From Mycolicibacterium sp. TUM20985 (GTDB lineage: Bacteria; Actinomycetota; Actinomycetes; Mycobacteriales; Mycobacteriaceae), in contig NZ_AP027291.1 of the NCBI RefSeq assembly GCF_030295745.1, positions 2,542,001 through 2,606,000 on the forward strand: a stretch of DNA of 64,000 nt, read 5' to 3'. Positions 34,036-42,907 of this stretch are shown here, piece after piece. Position numbers and translations under genes: made by a program. Below the pieces are notes generated by a model. That model was not told the origin of the DNA. It ran no database searches and saw nothing but the letters and a program-made list of their open reading frames with translations. Every line of letters begins with the position of its first letter. The stretch's first letter is position 1.

Positions 34036-34713
34036 ATGAGCACGCAACCCCGCACCTGGTCGGATCGACTCTGGAACGACATCGAACCGACGTTCGCAGC
34101 GATCCTCGCCCATCCCTTCGTCACCGGTCTGACCGACGGCACCCTGGACGCGGGCGCCTTCGCCCACTACGTCGCACAGGACGTGCACTACCTGCGGGAC
34201 TACGCGCGGGCGTTGGCGATCGTCGGCGCCAAGGCGCCCACCTTGGCGGACACGGCGATGTTCGCGCGCCACGCCGCCGAGGTGTTCGACGTCGAGCTCA
34301 GCCTGCACGACACGCTGCTGCCCGCCCTCGGTCTCGATCCGGCCACGGTGGGCGGTGCGCGGATCATGCCGACCACGCAGGCGTACAACAGCTATCTTCT
34401 GGCCACCACCTACGGCGGAAGTTTCGCCGAGGGTCTGGCCGCGATCCTGCCCTGCTACTGGATCTACGCGCGGGTCGGCACCGCGCTCGCGGACCGCGGC
34501 TCCCCCGATCCGCGGTTCCAAAGCTGGATCGACAGCTACGGCGGCGAGGACTTCGGCGAGACGGTGGCCCGGGTGCTCGAGCTCACCGACCGCATCGGCA
34601 CCGAGCTGAACCCGGCCGAGGAGCTCGCCGCCCGCGCCCACTTCGTGACGACGGCGCGTTACGAGTGGATGTTCTTCGACGCCGCCCATCGCCGCGAGGA
34701 CTGGCCGGTGTGA
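34036..34713 (+). CDS. tenA: TenA-family aminopyrimidine aminohydrolase (thiaminase II)
   Basis: A 225-residue helical TenA protein that salvages thiamine breakdown pyrimidines. Seen: LWNDIEPTFAAILAHPFVTG, AFAHYVAQDVHYLRDYARAL, the nucleophile Cys140 in AILPCYWIYARVG, FQSWIDSYGGEDFGETVARV and TTARYEWMFFDAA with the C-terminal Glu. All expected active-site positions are filled. No other thiamine gene adjoins. The ATG at 34036 follows GGTAGG; R2lox lies 110 bp downstream on the same strand. Confidence 0.9.
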   Translation: MSTQPRTWSDRLWNDIEPTFAAILAHPFVTGLTDGTLDAGAFAHYVAQDVHYLRDYARALAIVGAKAPTLADTAMFARHAAEVFDVELSLHDTLLPALGLDPATVGGARIMPTTQAYNSYLLATTYGGSFAEGLAAILPCYWIYARVGTALADRGSPDPRFQSWIDSYGGEDFGETVARVLELTDRIGTELNPAEELAARAHFVTTARYEWMFFDAAHRREDWPV

Positions 34714-34823
34714 GCCAACCGGTGACGAATTCCGGGTTCGCATGACTCCGGCGGTCAGACGGAGGACGATCCAAGTAGGAGTCCATCGGACCCCGTCAGC
34801 CCCGTGATTGGGAGGTCTTCGCC

Positions 34824-35759
34824 ATGACACGCACACGACTCGGGTCGCTCGCCAAGGGCGGGCTGAACTGGGACAGCCTGCCGCTGAAGCTCTTCGCCGG
34901 CGGTAACGCCAAGTTCTGGGATCCGGCCGACATCGACTTCACCCGGGATCGCGAGGACTGGGAGTCGCTGTCGGAGGTCGAGCGCGACTACGCCACCCGG
35001 CTGTGTGCCGAGTTCATCGCCGGTGAGGAGGCCGTCACCGAGGACATCCAGCCGTTCATGTCGGCCATGCGAGCCGAGGGGCGCCTCGGCGACGAGATGT
35101 ACCTCACCCAGTTCGCGTTCGAGGAGGCCAAGCACACCCAGGTGTTCCGCCTCTGGCTCGACGCCGTCGGGATCACCGAGGACCTGCACCACTACCTCGA
35201 CGATCTTCCGGCCTACCGGAAGATCTTCTACGAGGAGCTCCCGGAGTCACTCGGCACGCTGTCGACGGATCCCTCTCCCGCCGCTCAGGTGCGCGCGTCC
35301 GCGACCTACAACCACGTGATCGAGGGCATGTTGGCGCTGACGGGATACTATGCGTGGCACAAGATCTGCGTGAGCCGCGGCATCCTTCCCGGCATGCAGG
35401 AACTGGTCCGTCGCATCGGTGACGACGAGCGACGCCACATGGCGTGGGGCACCTTTACGTGCCGGCGCCACGTCGCCGCCGACGACGCGAACTGGTCGGT
35501 CTTCGAGACCCGGATGAACGAGCTGATGCCCTTGGCGCTGGCCAACACCCAGGAGTCCTTCGCACTCTACGACGAGGTCCCGTTCGGCCTCGAGATGGAC
35601 GAGTTCATGCAGTACGCCAGCGACAAGGGGATGCGTCGGTTCGGCACCATCAGCAGCGCCAGGGGCAGGCCGGTCAGTGAGATCGACCTCGACTACTCGC
35701 CGCTGCAGCTCGAGGAGACGTTCGCCGACGAGGACGAGAAGTCCCTGACGTCGGCCTGA
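34824..35759 (+). CDS. R2-like ligand-binding oxidase (Mn/Fe)
   Basis: A 311-residue ferritin-like protein. Residues known in M. tuberculosis R2lox (Rv0233) fall at identical positions: metal ligands Glu68, Glu101, His104, Glu167, Glu202 and His205, and the Val71-Tyr162 pair that forms the ether cross-link. Motifs [31 protein letters not shown] and [15 protein letters not shown] carry them. It binds a long-chain fatty acid and assembles a Mn/Fe cofactor; the physiological substrate is unknown. GGGAGG eight bases before the ATG. Confidence 0.93.
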   Translation: MTRTRLGSLAKGGLNWDSLPLKLFAGGNAKFWDPADIDFTRDREDWESLSEVERDYATRLCAEFIAGEEAVTEDIQPFMSAMRAEGRLGDEMYLTQFAFEEAKHTQVFRLWLDAVGITEDLHHYLDDLPAYRKIFYEELPESLGTLSTDPSPAAQVRASATYNHVIEGMLALTGYYAWHKICVSRGILPGMQELVRRIGDDERRHMAWGTFTCRRHVAADDANWSVFETRMNELMPLALANTQESFALYDEVPFGLEMDEFMQYASDKGMRRFGTISSARGRPVSEIDLDYSPLQLEETFADEDEKSLTSA

Positions 35760-35771
35760 ACGCCCCTTGCC

Positions 35772-36266
35772 TCAGCTCAGCGCGGCGAGCGCCGCGTCGT
35801 AGTCCGGCTCCTGCCCGATCTCGGGCACCAGTTCGGAGTACGTGACGTTGCCGTCAGCGCCGATCACCACGACCGCGCGACCGAGCAGACCCGCGAAGGG
35901 TCCATCGGCGATCGCGATGCCGTAGTCCTGGCCGAAGCTGTCACGGAACCCGGAGGCCGTCGTGACGTTCTCGATGCCCTCGGCGCCACAGAACCGGCTC
36001 TGCGCGAACGGCAGATCGTTCGACACGCACAGGACCGAGATGCCGTTCGAGGCGGCCCGCTCGTTGAACGTCCGCACGCTGTTGGCGCACACCGGCGTGT
36101 CGACCGACGGAAAGATGTTCAGCAGCACGCTCTTCCCGTTGAACTGCTCGTTGGTGACGGCGCCCAGGTCGGTGCCGGTGAGGGTGAACGCGGGTGCGGG
36201 CGATCCGACCGCAGGCAGTTCGCCAACCGTGTTGATGGGATTTCCGCGCATCGTTATCTGTGCCAT
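35772..36266 (-). CDS. tpx: Thiol peroxidase
   Basis: A 164-residue atypical two-Cys peroxiredoxin that reduces peroxides using thioredoxin. Peroxidatic Cys60 lies in FPSVDTPVCANSV, resolving Cys93 in AQSRFCGAEGI and the third Cys80 in GISVLCVSNDLP, all at the positions known for M. tuberculosis Tpx. MAQITMRGNPINTVGELP is the family start, fixing the ATG at 36266. It stands alone, 37 bp from the stop of the FAD gene upstream. Confidence 0.93.
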   Translation of the reverse strand: MAQITMRGNPINTVGELPAVGSPAPAFTLTGTDLGAVTNEQFNGKSVLLNIFPSVDTPVCANSVRTFNERAASNGISVLCVSNDLPFAQSRFCGAEGIENVTTASGFRDSFGQDYGIAIADGPFAGLLGRAVVVIGADGNVTYSELVPEIGQEPDYDAALAALS

Positions 36267-36303
36267 GGGGACAGTCTGCCAAGTGCCGCCGAAAGTCTCG
36301 CGG

Positions 36304-37320
36304 TCAGTACGCCAATTGGTTGACCGCGGTCGCGAAGACGGTGGGCAGGGCGGCGGCAGCGGGAACGATCCTGGCCCGGATCCGCGCATGGCCGACCGCC
36401 TCGACCAGGGCGGCGGTCAGAACGCGGTAGCGAAGGGTCTCCCGGCGCCAGCGACGGTCGTAGGCGTCGGGCCGATCGGCGAGTACGCAGTCCACCAGCA
36501 GTCGTGCTCCACCGAACGCCAACCCCAGCCCCTCGCCCGTCAACGCGTCGATGTACCCCGCGGCGTCACCGACCAGCATCACCCGCCCCGCCGTCCGGCT
36601 GCGGGCCTTCTGGCGCAGCGGACCTGCGGCCCGGTCGGGTCCATGGGCATGACCGTGAACCCGCTCCACGAGCTCGGGGAAATGCTCGAGGTGGCCGTCG
36701 AAACCGCTGCGGGTCGAGCTGAGGATGGCGATGCCGACGCAGTCTTCGGCGACCGGCGTCACGTACGCCTCGGCACCGGGCGCCCAGTGCACTTCGACGG
36801 AGTCCGTCCACGGCGCGATCTCGAGGTGGCGTCGGATCCCCCACCGCCGCGGGCCCCGACTGGCCTGCTCCAGCCCCAGGGCGCGCCGCAGGGGTGAGTG
36901 CAACCCGTCCGCTGCCGCGAGGTATCTGGCGCGCAGGTCCCCCATCCGCACCGACGCCGAGTCCTGCGACACCTCGCCGACGTCACCGTGCACGAACCGG
37001 ACGCCCGCGGCGTCGGCGGCATCGCGCAGGGCGGTGTGCAGCACCGTCCTGCGCACTCCGAGACCGGCGCCCGCGCGAAAGGTGGCGTTCACGCGCCGGC
37101 GTCCGTCGAGATAGCTGATTCCTTGTAGTGCAGAGCCTTTCGGGGCGACGCCGAGGCGTTCGAGGTGGGCGAGGGTGTGCGGCATCATGCCCTCACCGCA
37201 CGCCTTGTCGAGCGCTCCGTGGCGGCGTTCGACGACGACCACCTCGAGCCCGGCCCTCGCGCCGTACAACGCGGTCACGAGGCCCGCCGGTCCGCCACCG
37301 GCGATCAGCAGGTCGATCAC
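36304..37320 (-). CDS. FAD-dependent oxidoreductase (SrsC/geranylgeranyl-reductase-like)
   Basis: A 338-residue flavoprotein: FAD motif IAGGGPAGLVTALYGARAGL, ERRHGALDKACGEGMMPHTL, and GDAAGYIDALTGEGLGLAFG. In the srsABC gene set of Streptomyces griseus the third gene encodes a FAD hydroxylase acting on the alkylresorcinol. By order and type this protein fits that role. The GTG start overlaps the methyltransferase stop by four bases. Confidence 0.82.
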   Translation of the reverse strand: MIDLLIAGGGPAGLVTALYGARAGLEVVVVERRHGALDKACGEGMMPHTLAHLERLGVAPKGSALQGISYLDGRRRVNATFRAGAGLGVRRTVLHTALRDAADAAGVRFVHGDVGEVSQDSASVRMGDLRARYLAAADGLHSPLRRALGLEQASRGPRRWGIRRHLEIAPWTDSVEVHWAPGAEAYVTPVAEDCVGIAILSSTRSGFDGHLEHFPELVERVHGHAHGPDRAAGPLRQKARSRTAGRVMLVGDAAGYIDALTGEGLGLAFGGARLLVDCVLADRPDAYDRRWRRETLRYRVLTAALVEAVGHARIRARIVPAAAALPTVFATAVNQLAY

Positions 37321-37826
37321 GACAGGCTCGCGAGCGCGGTGTTCTCCACCTTGATCCTGGTCCGCAGCAGTGCGGCGTTGAGCACCGTGAACGCGCAGGC
37401 GGTCAGCCAGGCGGTGTGTACCAGGGGTAGCGCGATGCCTTCGACCACGACCGCGACGTAGTTCGGATGCGCGAACAGGCGGTACGGACCACCGGTGATG
37501 CGATTCGCCCCCGGGACGACGATGACCCGGGTGTTCCATTGCGGTCCGAGCGCGGTGATGCACCACCAGCGCAGGATCTGGGCGCCGACGACGATGGCCA
37601 GCATCGGCCAGCCGAGCGCCGGGATGAACGGTCGGTGCAGGACCAGTGGCTCGACCACGCAGCAGACGAGCAGCCCGACGTGCAACGTGACCATGGCGGG
37701 ATAGTGGCCGGCTCCGAACTCCATGCCGCCGTTGAGGCGGCTCCAGGCCCGATTCCGTTGGGAGACAACGAGTTCTCCAACGCGCTCGACGGCGATGACC
37801 CCGATGAGCAGCGAATACCAGATCAT
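37317..37826 (-). CDS. Isoprenylcysteine-carboxyl-methyltransferase-family membrane methyltransferase (SrsB-like)
   Basis: A 169-residue integral membrane protein with about four transmembrane helices (first MIWYSLLIGVIAVERVGELV) and the ICMT signature ITGGPYRLFAHPNYVAVVVE near the C-terminus, which binds SAM. In phenolic-lipid operons this family O-methylates the resorcinol. It starts three bases after the PKS stop, and the FAD gene overlaps its end. Confidence 0.85.
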   Translation of the reverse strand: MIWYSLLIGVIAVERVGELVVSQRNRAWSRLNGGMEFGAGHYPAMVTLHVGLLVCCVVEPLVLHRPFIPALGWPMLAIVVGAQILRWWCITALGPQWNTRVIVVPGANRITGGPYRLFAHPNYVAVVVEGIALPLVHTAWLTACAFTVLNAALLRTRIKVENTALASLS

Positions 37827-37829
37827 TTC

Positions 37830-38888
37830 TCAGCGCCAACGCAGCAGAACGAGTTCGGAGCAGAAGCCCGGACCCATTGCCATCATCATTCCCGGTGTGC
37901 CCGGTTCGGGGCGTTTGGCGATGGTGTCGCGCAGCACGTGCAACACCGACGCCGAGGACATGTTGCCCACCTCGGCGAGGGAACGCCACGTCAGCTCCAA
38001 CGCGTCATCGGAGAGTCCGAGCGTGGCGGTGATGGCCTCGATGACCTTGGGTCCGCCGGGATGGCTCACCCACGTACCGACGTCCTCGATGCTCATGTCA
38101 TGTGCCGCAAGGAAATTCCTGACGTCGTCGCCGAGATGGCGTTCGACGACCCTGGCCACGTCGGGTGAGAGGACCAGGCGGAAGCCGCTGGAGTCGATGT
38201 CCCACCCCATCGTGCGCTGCGAATCCGGATACAGATGACTCCGTGAGTCGAGCACCTCGGGGCCGGACGCATCCACGTCGTCGGCGCGGCGGTCGCCGAC
38301 GGCCACCACGGCGGCCGCCCCGTCGCCGAACAGGCTGCTGCCCACGACGGTGGCCATCGACGGATCGCGTTTGGGTATCAGCGAGCACAGTTCCACGGCC
38401 ACCAGGACGGCGACGTCGTCGGGTGCACCACGCAGGTAATCGTGGAGTCGCGCCACGCCCGCTGCCCCCGCCACGCAGCCGAGCCCGAACATCGGCACCC
38501 GGCGGACGTCGGGTCGCAGGCCGATCTTGCCGGCGATGCGGGCCTCCAGGGTCGGCACCGCTAGACCGGTGACCGTCGTCGAGTAGATGACGTCGACGTC
38601 GGACGGTTGCAGGCCGGCCTCGTCGAGCGCCCCCAGCAACGCTGCACACCCCAGCTCGACGGCGTGCTCGATGAAGAGGTCATTGGCCGCGCCGAAGTCG
38701 TCGAGCGCGGCGTATTCCTCGATGGGAAGCACCATGTGCCTGCTGTCGACCTTCGCGCTCTGGTGCAGCTTGCGGATGGGGTCGGCGTACTCCGCGTATC
38801 CCGGGATGGCCAGCAGTGCCTCGGTCACCTGGGCCTGGGTGTAGCGGTGCGATGGGAGTTGTCCCCGTACGGCGGCGATCACACTCAT
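37830..38888 (-). CDS. Type III polyketide synthase (SrsA/PKS18-like)
   Basis: A 352-residue chalcone-synthase-fold enzyme with the triad Cys138 (FGLGCVAGA), His276 (SHPGGPK) and Asn309 (GNMSSAS). The N-terminal [15 protein letters not shown] and [14 protein letters not shown] agree with the bacterial alkylresorcinol/alkylpyrone group, which extends long-chain acyl starters with malonyl units. The terminal [13 protein letters not shown] is conserved. GAGGAGGGTGAC before the ATG is a strong ribosome-binding site. It is the first gene of the three-gene operon. Confidence 0.92.
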   Translation of the reverse strand: MSVIAAVRGQLPSHRYTQAQVTEALLAIPGYAEYADPIRKLHQSAKVDSRHMVLPIEEYAALDDFGAANDLFIEHAVELGCAALLGALDEAGLQPSDVDVIYSTTVTGLAVPTLEARIAGKIGLRPDVRRVPMFGLGCVAGAAGVARLHDYLRGAPDDVAVLVAVELCSLIPKRDPSMATVVGSSLFGDGAAAVVAVGDRRADDVDASGPEVLDSRSHLYPDSQRTMGWDIDSSGFRLVLSPDVARVVERHLGDDVRNFLAAHDMSIEDVGTWVSHPGGPKVIEAITATLGLSDDALELTWRSLAEVGNMSSASVLHVLRDTIAKRPEPGTPGMMMAMGPGFCSELVLLRWR

Positions 38889-38903
38889 GTCACCCTCCTC
38901 GTT

Positions 38904-39441
38904 CTAGATACGGCATTCGGTACCGAATGGTTCACGGATGTGTTGGCCGGAGCGGGCGACGGTGGTCGCTCCGGCGTAGTGGTTGAGGCCGAGGCGGTGG
39001 TTTCGACGTGTGAGCCGCCCTGGGGCCCACGAATTCCACTCCCCCAGCACGCGCTTGAACGCCGGCATCAGGATCATCCCCACCAGCGTGGCGTCGGTCA
39101 GCACGGCCAGCGTGAGGCCGAGTCCGAACACCCGGTACGCCGCGGCGGAGCGGCGAAATGGTCCACGAATCTTCAAGGCGTTCAAGCGATCCCCGAGCGA
39201 TACGATGACCGCGGGGGTGACGATGAGGGCGGCCGCCGCGGCGAACGCCACCGTCGCGACCCGGCATAGGCGAACGATCGTTGCCGAGAATAGCACCGTG
39301 CGGCCCGCCGTAACCATGGTTATGGCAAGGGCCTCCGGCGACCGTCACCAGCGTCGCGATGACGACCAAGCGCCGCGGTGCGGCGATGGCCAGGCGGGCG
39401 ATCTCGTGCAAGAACGAGCGTCGCGGTCCCGCGTGCGTCAC
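38904..39441 (-). pseudogene. MmpL-family transporter relic with large internal deletions
   Basis: The GTG at 39441 opens VTHAGPRRSFLHEIARLAIA, then APRRLVVIATLVTVAGG, the MmpL N-terminus. A second frame then gives TAGRTVLFSATIVRL, AAALIVTPAVIVSLGDRLNA, and FGLGLTLAVLTDATLVGMIL with MPAFKRVLGEWNSW, which are late membrane segments. Intact MmpL proteins have 700-1000 residues; here only about 150 codons survive with deletions and a frame change. It sits directly upstream of the type III PKS operon on the same strand. Confidence 0.78.
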
Positions 39442-39463
39442 GGTGGCTCCCTACGGTGCACAT

Positions 39464-39530
39464 GTCAACAGTTGATGACTTGCGACGGTAGGGCCCCTAG
39501 GGAGCTGTGTCAACAGGCGGTGACTTGACG
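39464..39530. repeat. Direct repeat upstream of the mmpL relic
   Basis: GTCAACAGTTGATGACTTG at 39464-39482 and GTCAACAGGCGGTGACTTG at 39509-39527 share 16 of 19 bases and are 45 bp apart. They lie immediately upstream of the mmpL GTG and could be an old regulator-binding pair; TGTCA/TGACA half-sites are visible within each. Confidence 0.55.
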
Positions 39531-39533
39531 CAA

Positions 39534-39572
39534 GGATCCCCCGGGGCGATCGTCGATCACCCCGGGGGATCC
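39534..39572 (-). terminator. Strong 13-bp hairpin
   Basis: GGATCCCCCGGGG (39534-39546) and its exact complement (39560-39572) flank a 13-base loop. The hairpin lies 21 bp past the stop of the repeat protein on the minus strand. No U-run follows, but mycobacterial terminators often lack one. It is the most stable dyad I see in the window. Confidence 0.65.
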
Positions 39573-39592
39573 CCGTATTCGATTTACCGGCG

Positions 39593-39970
39593 CTACCCGG
39601 CGTTGGCGCAGAAGTTCGGGACGCAGAAGCTGGCACCGCCGGGCCCGGCCGTGGCGCTGCCTCCGGGCACGTACGCGCTGGCGCCGTCGGGACTGGTGGC
39701 GGCACCCGCGCCGGGAACCGTTGCCTCGGTGCCGTCGGGACCGGCCTGCACACCCGCGCCGGGAACGGTGGCCGCTGCCCCATCGGGTCCAGCGACAGCG
39801 CCTGCGCCGGGCACTGCCGCGCCAGCGCCATCGGGCCCGGCGTCAACGCAGGCAGGCGTGCCTTCGACGCCGCAGGGTGGTGGTGGATTGGCCCCAGCCA
39901 GGGGGGCGAACGCGATGGCCGTCGCACCGGCGCCGGCCACCAGGAACTGTGTCAGGAGGTGCTTTCTCAT
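39593..39970 (-). CDS. Exported protein with five 16-residue repeats
   Basis: The protein has 125 residues. A signal peptide (MRKHLLTQFLVAGAGATAIA, cleavage near AGA-NPP) precedes CGVEGTPACVDA and then five units of the form GPDGAAATVPGAGVQA, ending in SFCVPNFCANAG. The repeat is 48 bp at DNA level. Four cysteines, two at each end of the repeat block, could clamp it with disulfides. A Gly/Ala/Pro-rich wall-associated protein is likely; the function is unknown. GGTGTT-type upstream sequence gives no clear ribosome-binding site; an ATG seven codons upstream is also in frame. Confidence 0.75.
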   Translation of the reverse strand: MRKHLLTQFLVAGAGATAIAFAPLAGANPPPPCGVEGTPACVDAGPDGAGAAVPGAGAVAGPDGAAATVPGAGVQAGPDGTEATVPGAGAATSPDGASAYVPGGSATAGPGGASFCVPNFCANAG

Positions 39971-40053
39971 GCCAGTCGGGTACCACCCCATGAGCTCCTC
40001 GAAACCACATCTTCGATGAATGCCGATGTCGTGGAGCGAGGTTCAGCGCGCAC

Positions 40054-41460
40054 TCAGGACGAACCGGCATCGGCCCCGCGATGGTCGCGGCGGTGCACCA
40101 CCACGCCCGCCACGACGATGAACACGGCCGATATCAACGACAGGAAGATTGCCTGCTGTTGATCGGGATCGAACGCCATCAGCACTAGAACGGCGACGAT
40201 CGCCACGATCACCGCGACGGTGAGATACGGGAACAACCACATCTTGACCGGCGCCCGCTCCCCCTCGGCACGCATCTTGCGGCCCAGCACGAACTGGCTG
40301 ACCGCGATCGCGAGGTAGACGAAGAGCGCCACGGCGCCACTGGTGGCGAGGAGATAGCCAAAGATCTTCTCCGGCAGCACGTAGTTACCGGCGACCGCTA
40401 TGAAGCCCACGACCATCGACGCCAGTACGGCCACCCACGGCACACCGTTGCCGGTCAGCTTGCTGACCGACCGCGGCGCGTCCCCACGTTGACCGAGGGA
40501 GAACAACATGCGGGAGGCCGTGTACAGCGACGAGTTCAGGCAGGACGCCACCGCCGTCAGGATGACCAGGTCCATGACGATCTTGGAGCCGGGAATGCCG
40601 ATGGCCTCGAGCGTGGACTGATACGAACCGTTCGCCAGCTTGTCGTACGGCATGAGCGCGACGATCACGAAGATCGACCCGATGTAGAACAGGGAGATGC
40701 GCCATATCACCGAGTTCACGGCCTTGCTGATACCGGTGGTCGGATCGGGTGACTCGGCGGCCGCGATGGTGACGATCTCGGTGCCCATGAACGAGAACAT
40801 CGTGACCAGCATGCCGGCGATCACCGCACCGAACCCGTTGGGCATGAACCCGTCTGGCTCCCAGAGGTTGTGGATGCCGCTGACTTCCGAGTCGGGAATC
40901 AGGCCGAAGATCGCCGCGGCGCCAATCCCGATGAACGCCACGATGGCAACGACTTTGATGAGGGCGAACCAGAACTCGAACTCGCCGTAGTTGCCAACGC
41001 TGATGAGGTTCGTCGCCGTGAGCAGCAGCGTGACGGCGAGTGCCCAGAACCACTGGGGCCAGCCCACCAGGTCGGACAGGATCGAGGCCGCCGCCGTTGC
41101 CTCGACCGGGATGACGAGCACCCAGAACCACCAGTACAGCCAACCGGTGGAGAAACCGGCCCACCCGCCCAGTGCGCGTTCGGAGTAGACGGAGAACGAA
41201 CCAGTGTCGGGATTGGCCGTGGCCATCTCCCCCAGCATGCGCATCACCAGTACGACGAGGCTGCCCGCCAGGAAATAGGAGATGAGGACGGCGGGACCGG
41301 CCTCCTTGATGGCGTTCGCCGAACCGACGAACAGGCCCGCCCCGATCACTCCGGCTATCGAGATCATCGTGATGTGACGCGGTTTCAGACTGGTGCCCAA
41401 CGCGCCCTCGGGCGTCTTCGATTTCGACGCCTGATTGGTCGACGGTGCTCGGTTGCTCAT
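40054..41460 (-). CDS. APC-family amino-acid permease (GabP/AnsP-like)
   Basis: A 468-residue, 12-helix transporter of the amino-acid transporter (AAT) family: MISIAGVIGAGLFVGSANAI (unwound helix 1), EAGPAVLISYFLAGSLVVLV, GSFSVYSERALGGWAGFSTG and FMGTEIVTIAAAESPDPTTG are diagnostic. Proton-coupled uptake of GABA, asparagine or a similar neutral amino acid is likely. The N-terminal ~25 residues and the C-terminal tail are hydrophilic. No catabolic gene adjoins. Confidence 0.88.
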   Translation of the reverse strand: MSNRAPSTNQASKSKTPEGALGTSLKPRHITMISIAGVIGAGLFVGSANAIKEAGPAVLISYFLAGSLVVLVMRMLGEMATANPDTGSFSVYSERALGGWAGFSTGWLYWWFWVLVIPVEATAAASILSDLVGWPQWFWALAVTLLLTATNLISVGNYGEFEFWFALIKVVAIVAFIGIGAAAIFGLIPDSEVSGIHNLWEPDGFMPNGFGAVIAGMLVTMFSFMGTEIVTIAAAESPDPTTGISKAVNSVIWRISLFYIGSIFVIVALMPYDKLANGSYQSTLEAIGIPGSKIVMDLVILTAVASCLNSSLYTASRMLFSLGQRGDAPRSVSKLTGNGVPWVAVLASMVVGFIAVAGNYVLPEKIFGYLLATSGAVALFVYLAIAVSQFVLGRKMRAEGERAPVKMWLFPYLTVAVIVAIVAVLVLMAFDPDQQQAIFLSLISAVFIVVAGVVVHRRDHRGADAGSS

Positions 41461-41538
41461 TGGAACGCCACCCCTTCGGTCCGTGCCGGGTGGGCGACAC
41501 CCGCCCGGAGACGCGTTGGTTGCCCACCCCGTGCCGGA

Positions 41539-42753
41539 TCAAAACTTCGCGTTACCGGACCCCGATGCACCCGATTTCGGGCCGCGGTAGACGACCATCT
41601 CACGCGACAGGATGCGGCGGATCCGCGGCTCGCGGCTGCAGGTCACCGCAAAGACGGTGAGCAGAACCCAGCTGGTCACCGCGCTGGCCAGCACCAGCAG
41701 AAAGGCCGCCCATTGTCCGCCGACCAATTCGGTCGAGGCCGTCTGGCGTGACCACAGACGCCAGAAGATCATCAGGTTCACGGTCAGTCCGACGCCGTAG
41801 GACAGGGCGAACGAGAAGAGGAAGGGCTGCCATGTGCCATCGTTCAGACGCGCCGAAATCGGCTCGTGCCGAAGGGGATACAGCACCGACAGCACGTTGC
41901 CGACGCCCAGCCAGATGAACACCATCGTGATCAGCTGATCTCCCATTGCGATGGGGTTGCCTTCCTCGGCGAAGGTCAGGAAGACGATGACGGGCAGCGC
42001 GGCCACGGTCACCAGCGCCGCCATGGCGAGGTTCTTGGTGACCAGGATCTGCCAGATTCGTACGCCGTGCGACATCGCGTCGCGCACCCGCTGCGCCTCG
42101 AAACACAGAGCATTGGTGCACACGACACTCCCGACCACCGCCGAGAACAAGTAGAGCGAGAGCCGGCCGACGTCGTCGTACCTCGTCCAGCCGCTGAAGT
42201 GGTAGAAGGTGACCAGCGACAGGCTGATGCCCAACGTGATGAGCAATCGGACGAGGATGTCGCGGGGCTTGTCGGCGACCACATGCCGATTCTCGTCGAT
42301 GATGCGCCTCCCCGCGCCGGACACTGGCGCGACGCGCAGCACGGCGAGGCGTTTCGTCGGCCTCGCGCCGACCCCGTCGATGTCCGTACCGTCCGCCCGG
42401 GTGACGGCGAGGATCGCCTCGGCGACGGCGGCCCTGGCGAGCGCCACGGCCACGACGGCGTTCGCGCGGGCCCGTTCCGGTGACTCGACCTGTGCCCGCG
42501 TCAGCTCGGCGTCCCGCTGGTAGTCGGTAGCGCGCTCGCGCCAGCCATCCGACGCCGCGGTCGCGGCGATGTCGTGGACGGTCTCGTGCACCGCTGCCAG
42601 TTCGGCCCAGGCGTCCTCGACCACCCGGCGCAGCGCGTCGTCGCCGAACTGCGCGGCGGCCGCGGCGCGGTCGAGGCGCCGGAGGGCGTCGGCGAGGAAC
42701 CGCAGCTCGTCTACGGCGGCGATGTCGGGAGCGGAATCGGCCTCCGAGGTCAT
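41539..42753 (-). CDS. Six-helix membrane protein of unknown function, permease-like
   Basis: The protein has 404 residues. Residues 1-160 are a cytoplasmic, Ala/Arg-rich helical region. Six transmembrane helices follow (LLITLGISLSLVTFYHF through AAFLLVLASAVTSWVLLTVF), and a basic tail. The spacing and the segment VRIWQILVTKNLAMAALVTV resemble ABC-2-type exporter permeases, but no ATPase gene is next to it. Function is unassigned. It begins 118 bp from the divergently placed cutinase region. Confidence 0.72.
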   Translation of the reverse strand: MTSEADSAPDIAAVDELRFLADALRRLDRAAAAAQFGDDALRRVVEDAWAELAAVHETVHDIAATAASDGWRERATDYQRDAELTRAQVESPERARANAVVAVALARAAVAEAILAVTRADGTDIDGVGARPTKRLAVLRVAPVSGAGRRIIDENRHVVADKPRDILVRLLITLGISLSLVTFYHFSGWTRYDDVGRLSLYLFSAVVGSVVCTNALCFEAQRVRDAMSHGVRIWQILVTKNLAMAALVTVAALPVIVFLTFAEEGNPIAMGDQLITMVFIWLGVGNVLSVLYPLRHEPISARLNDGTWQPFLFSFALSYGVGLTVNLMIFWRLWSRQTASTELVGGQWAAFLLVLASAVTSWVLLTVFAVTCSREPRIRRILSREMVVYRGPKSGASGSGNAKF

Positions 42754-42907
42754 GACGCCTACTGAACCATCCCGAAAGTCCGGTGGCGACGCTGCGCGAC
42801 GCCGACATCTGGGATCAGACGGTAACCTGGTAACAGAGTGACGGGAGTGACGATTGGGTATGTGATCGGCATTGCCCCACCCAACCCCTTCAGGTCAAGG
42901 AGCGGCC

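Noticed and set aside
33850..34836. In-frame upstream extension of ripD
   Set aside because: The extension overlaps tenA in antisense and lies before a clear signal peptide, so the true start is 33849.
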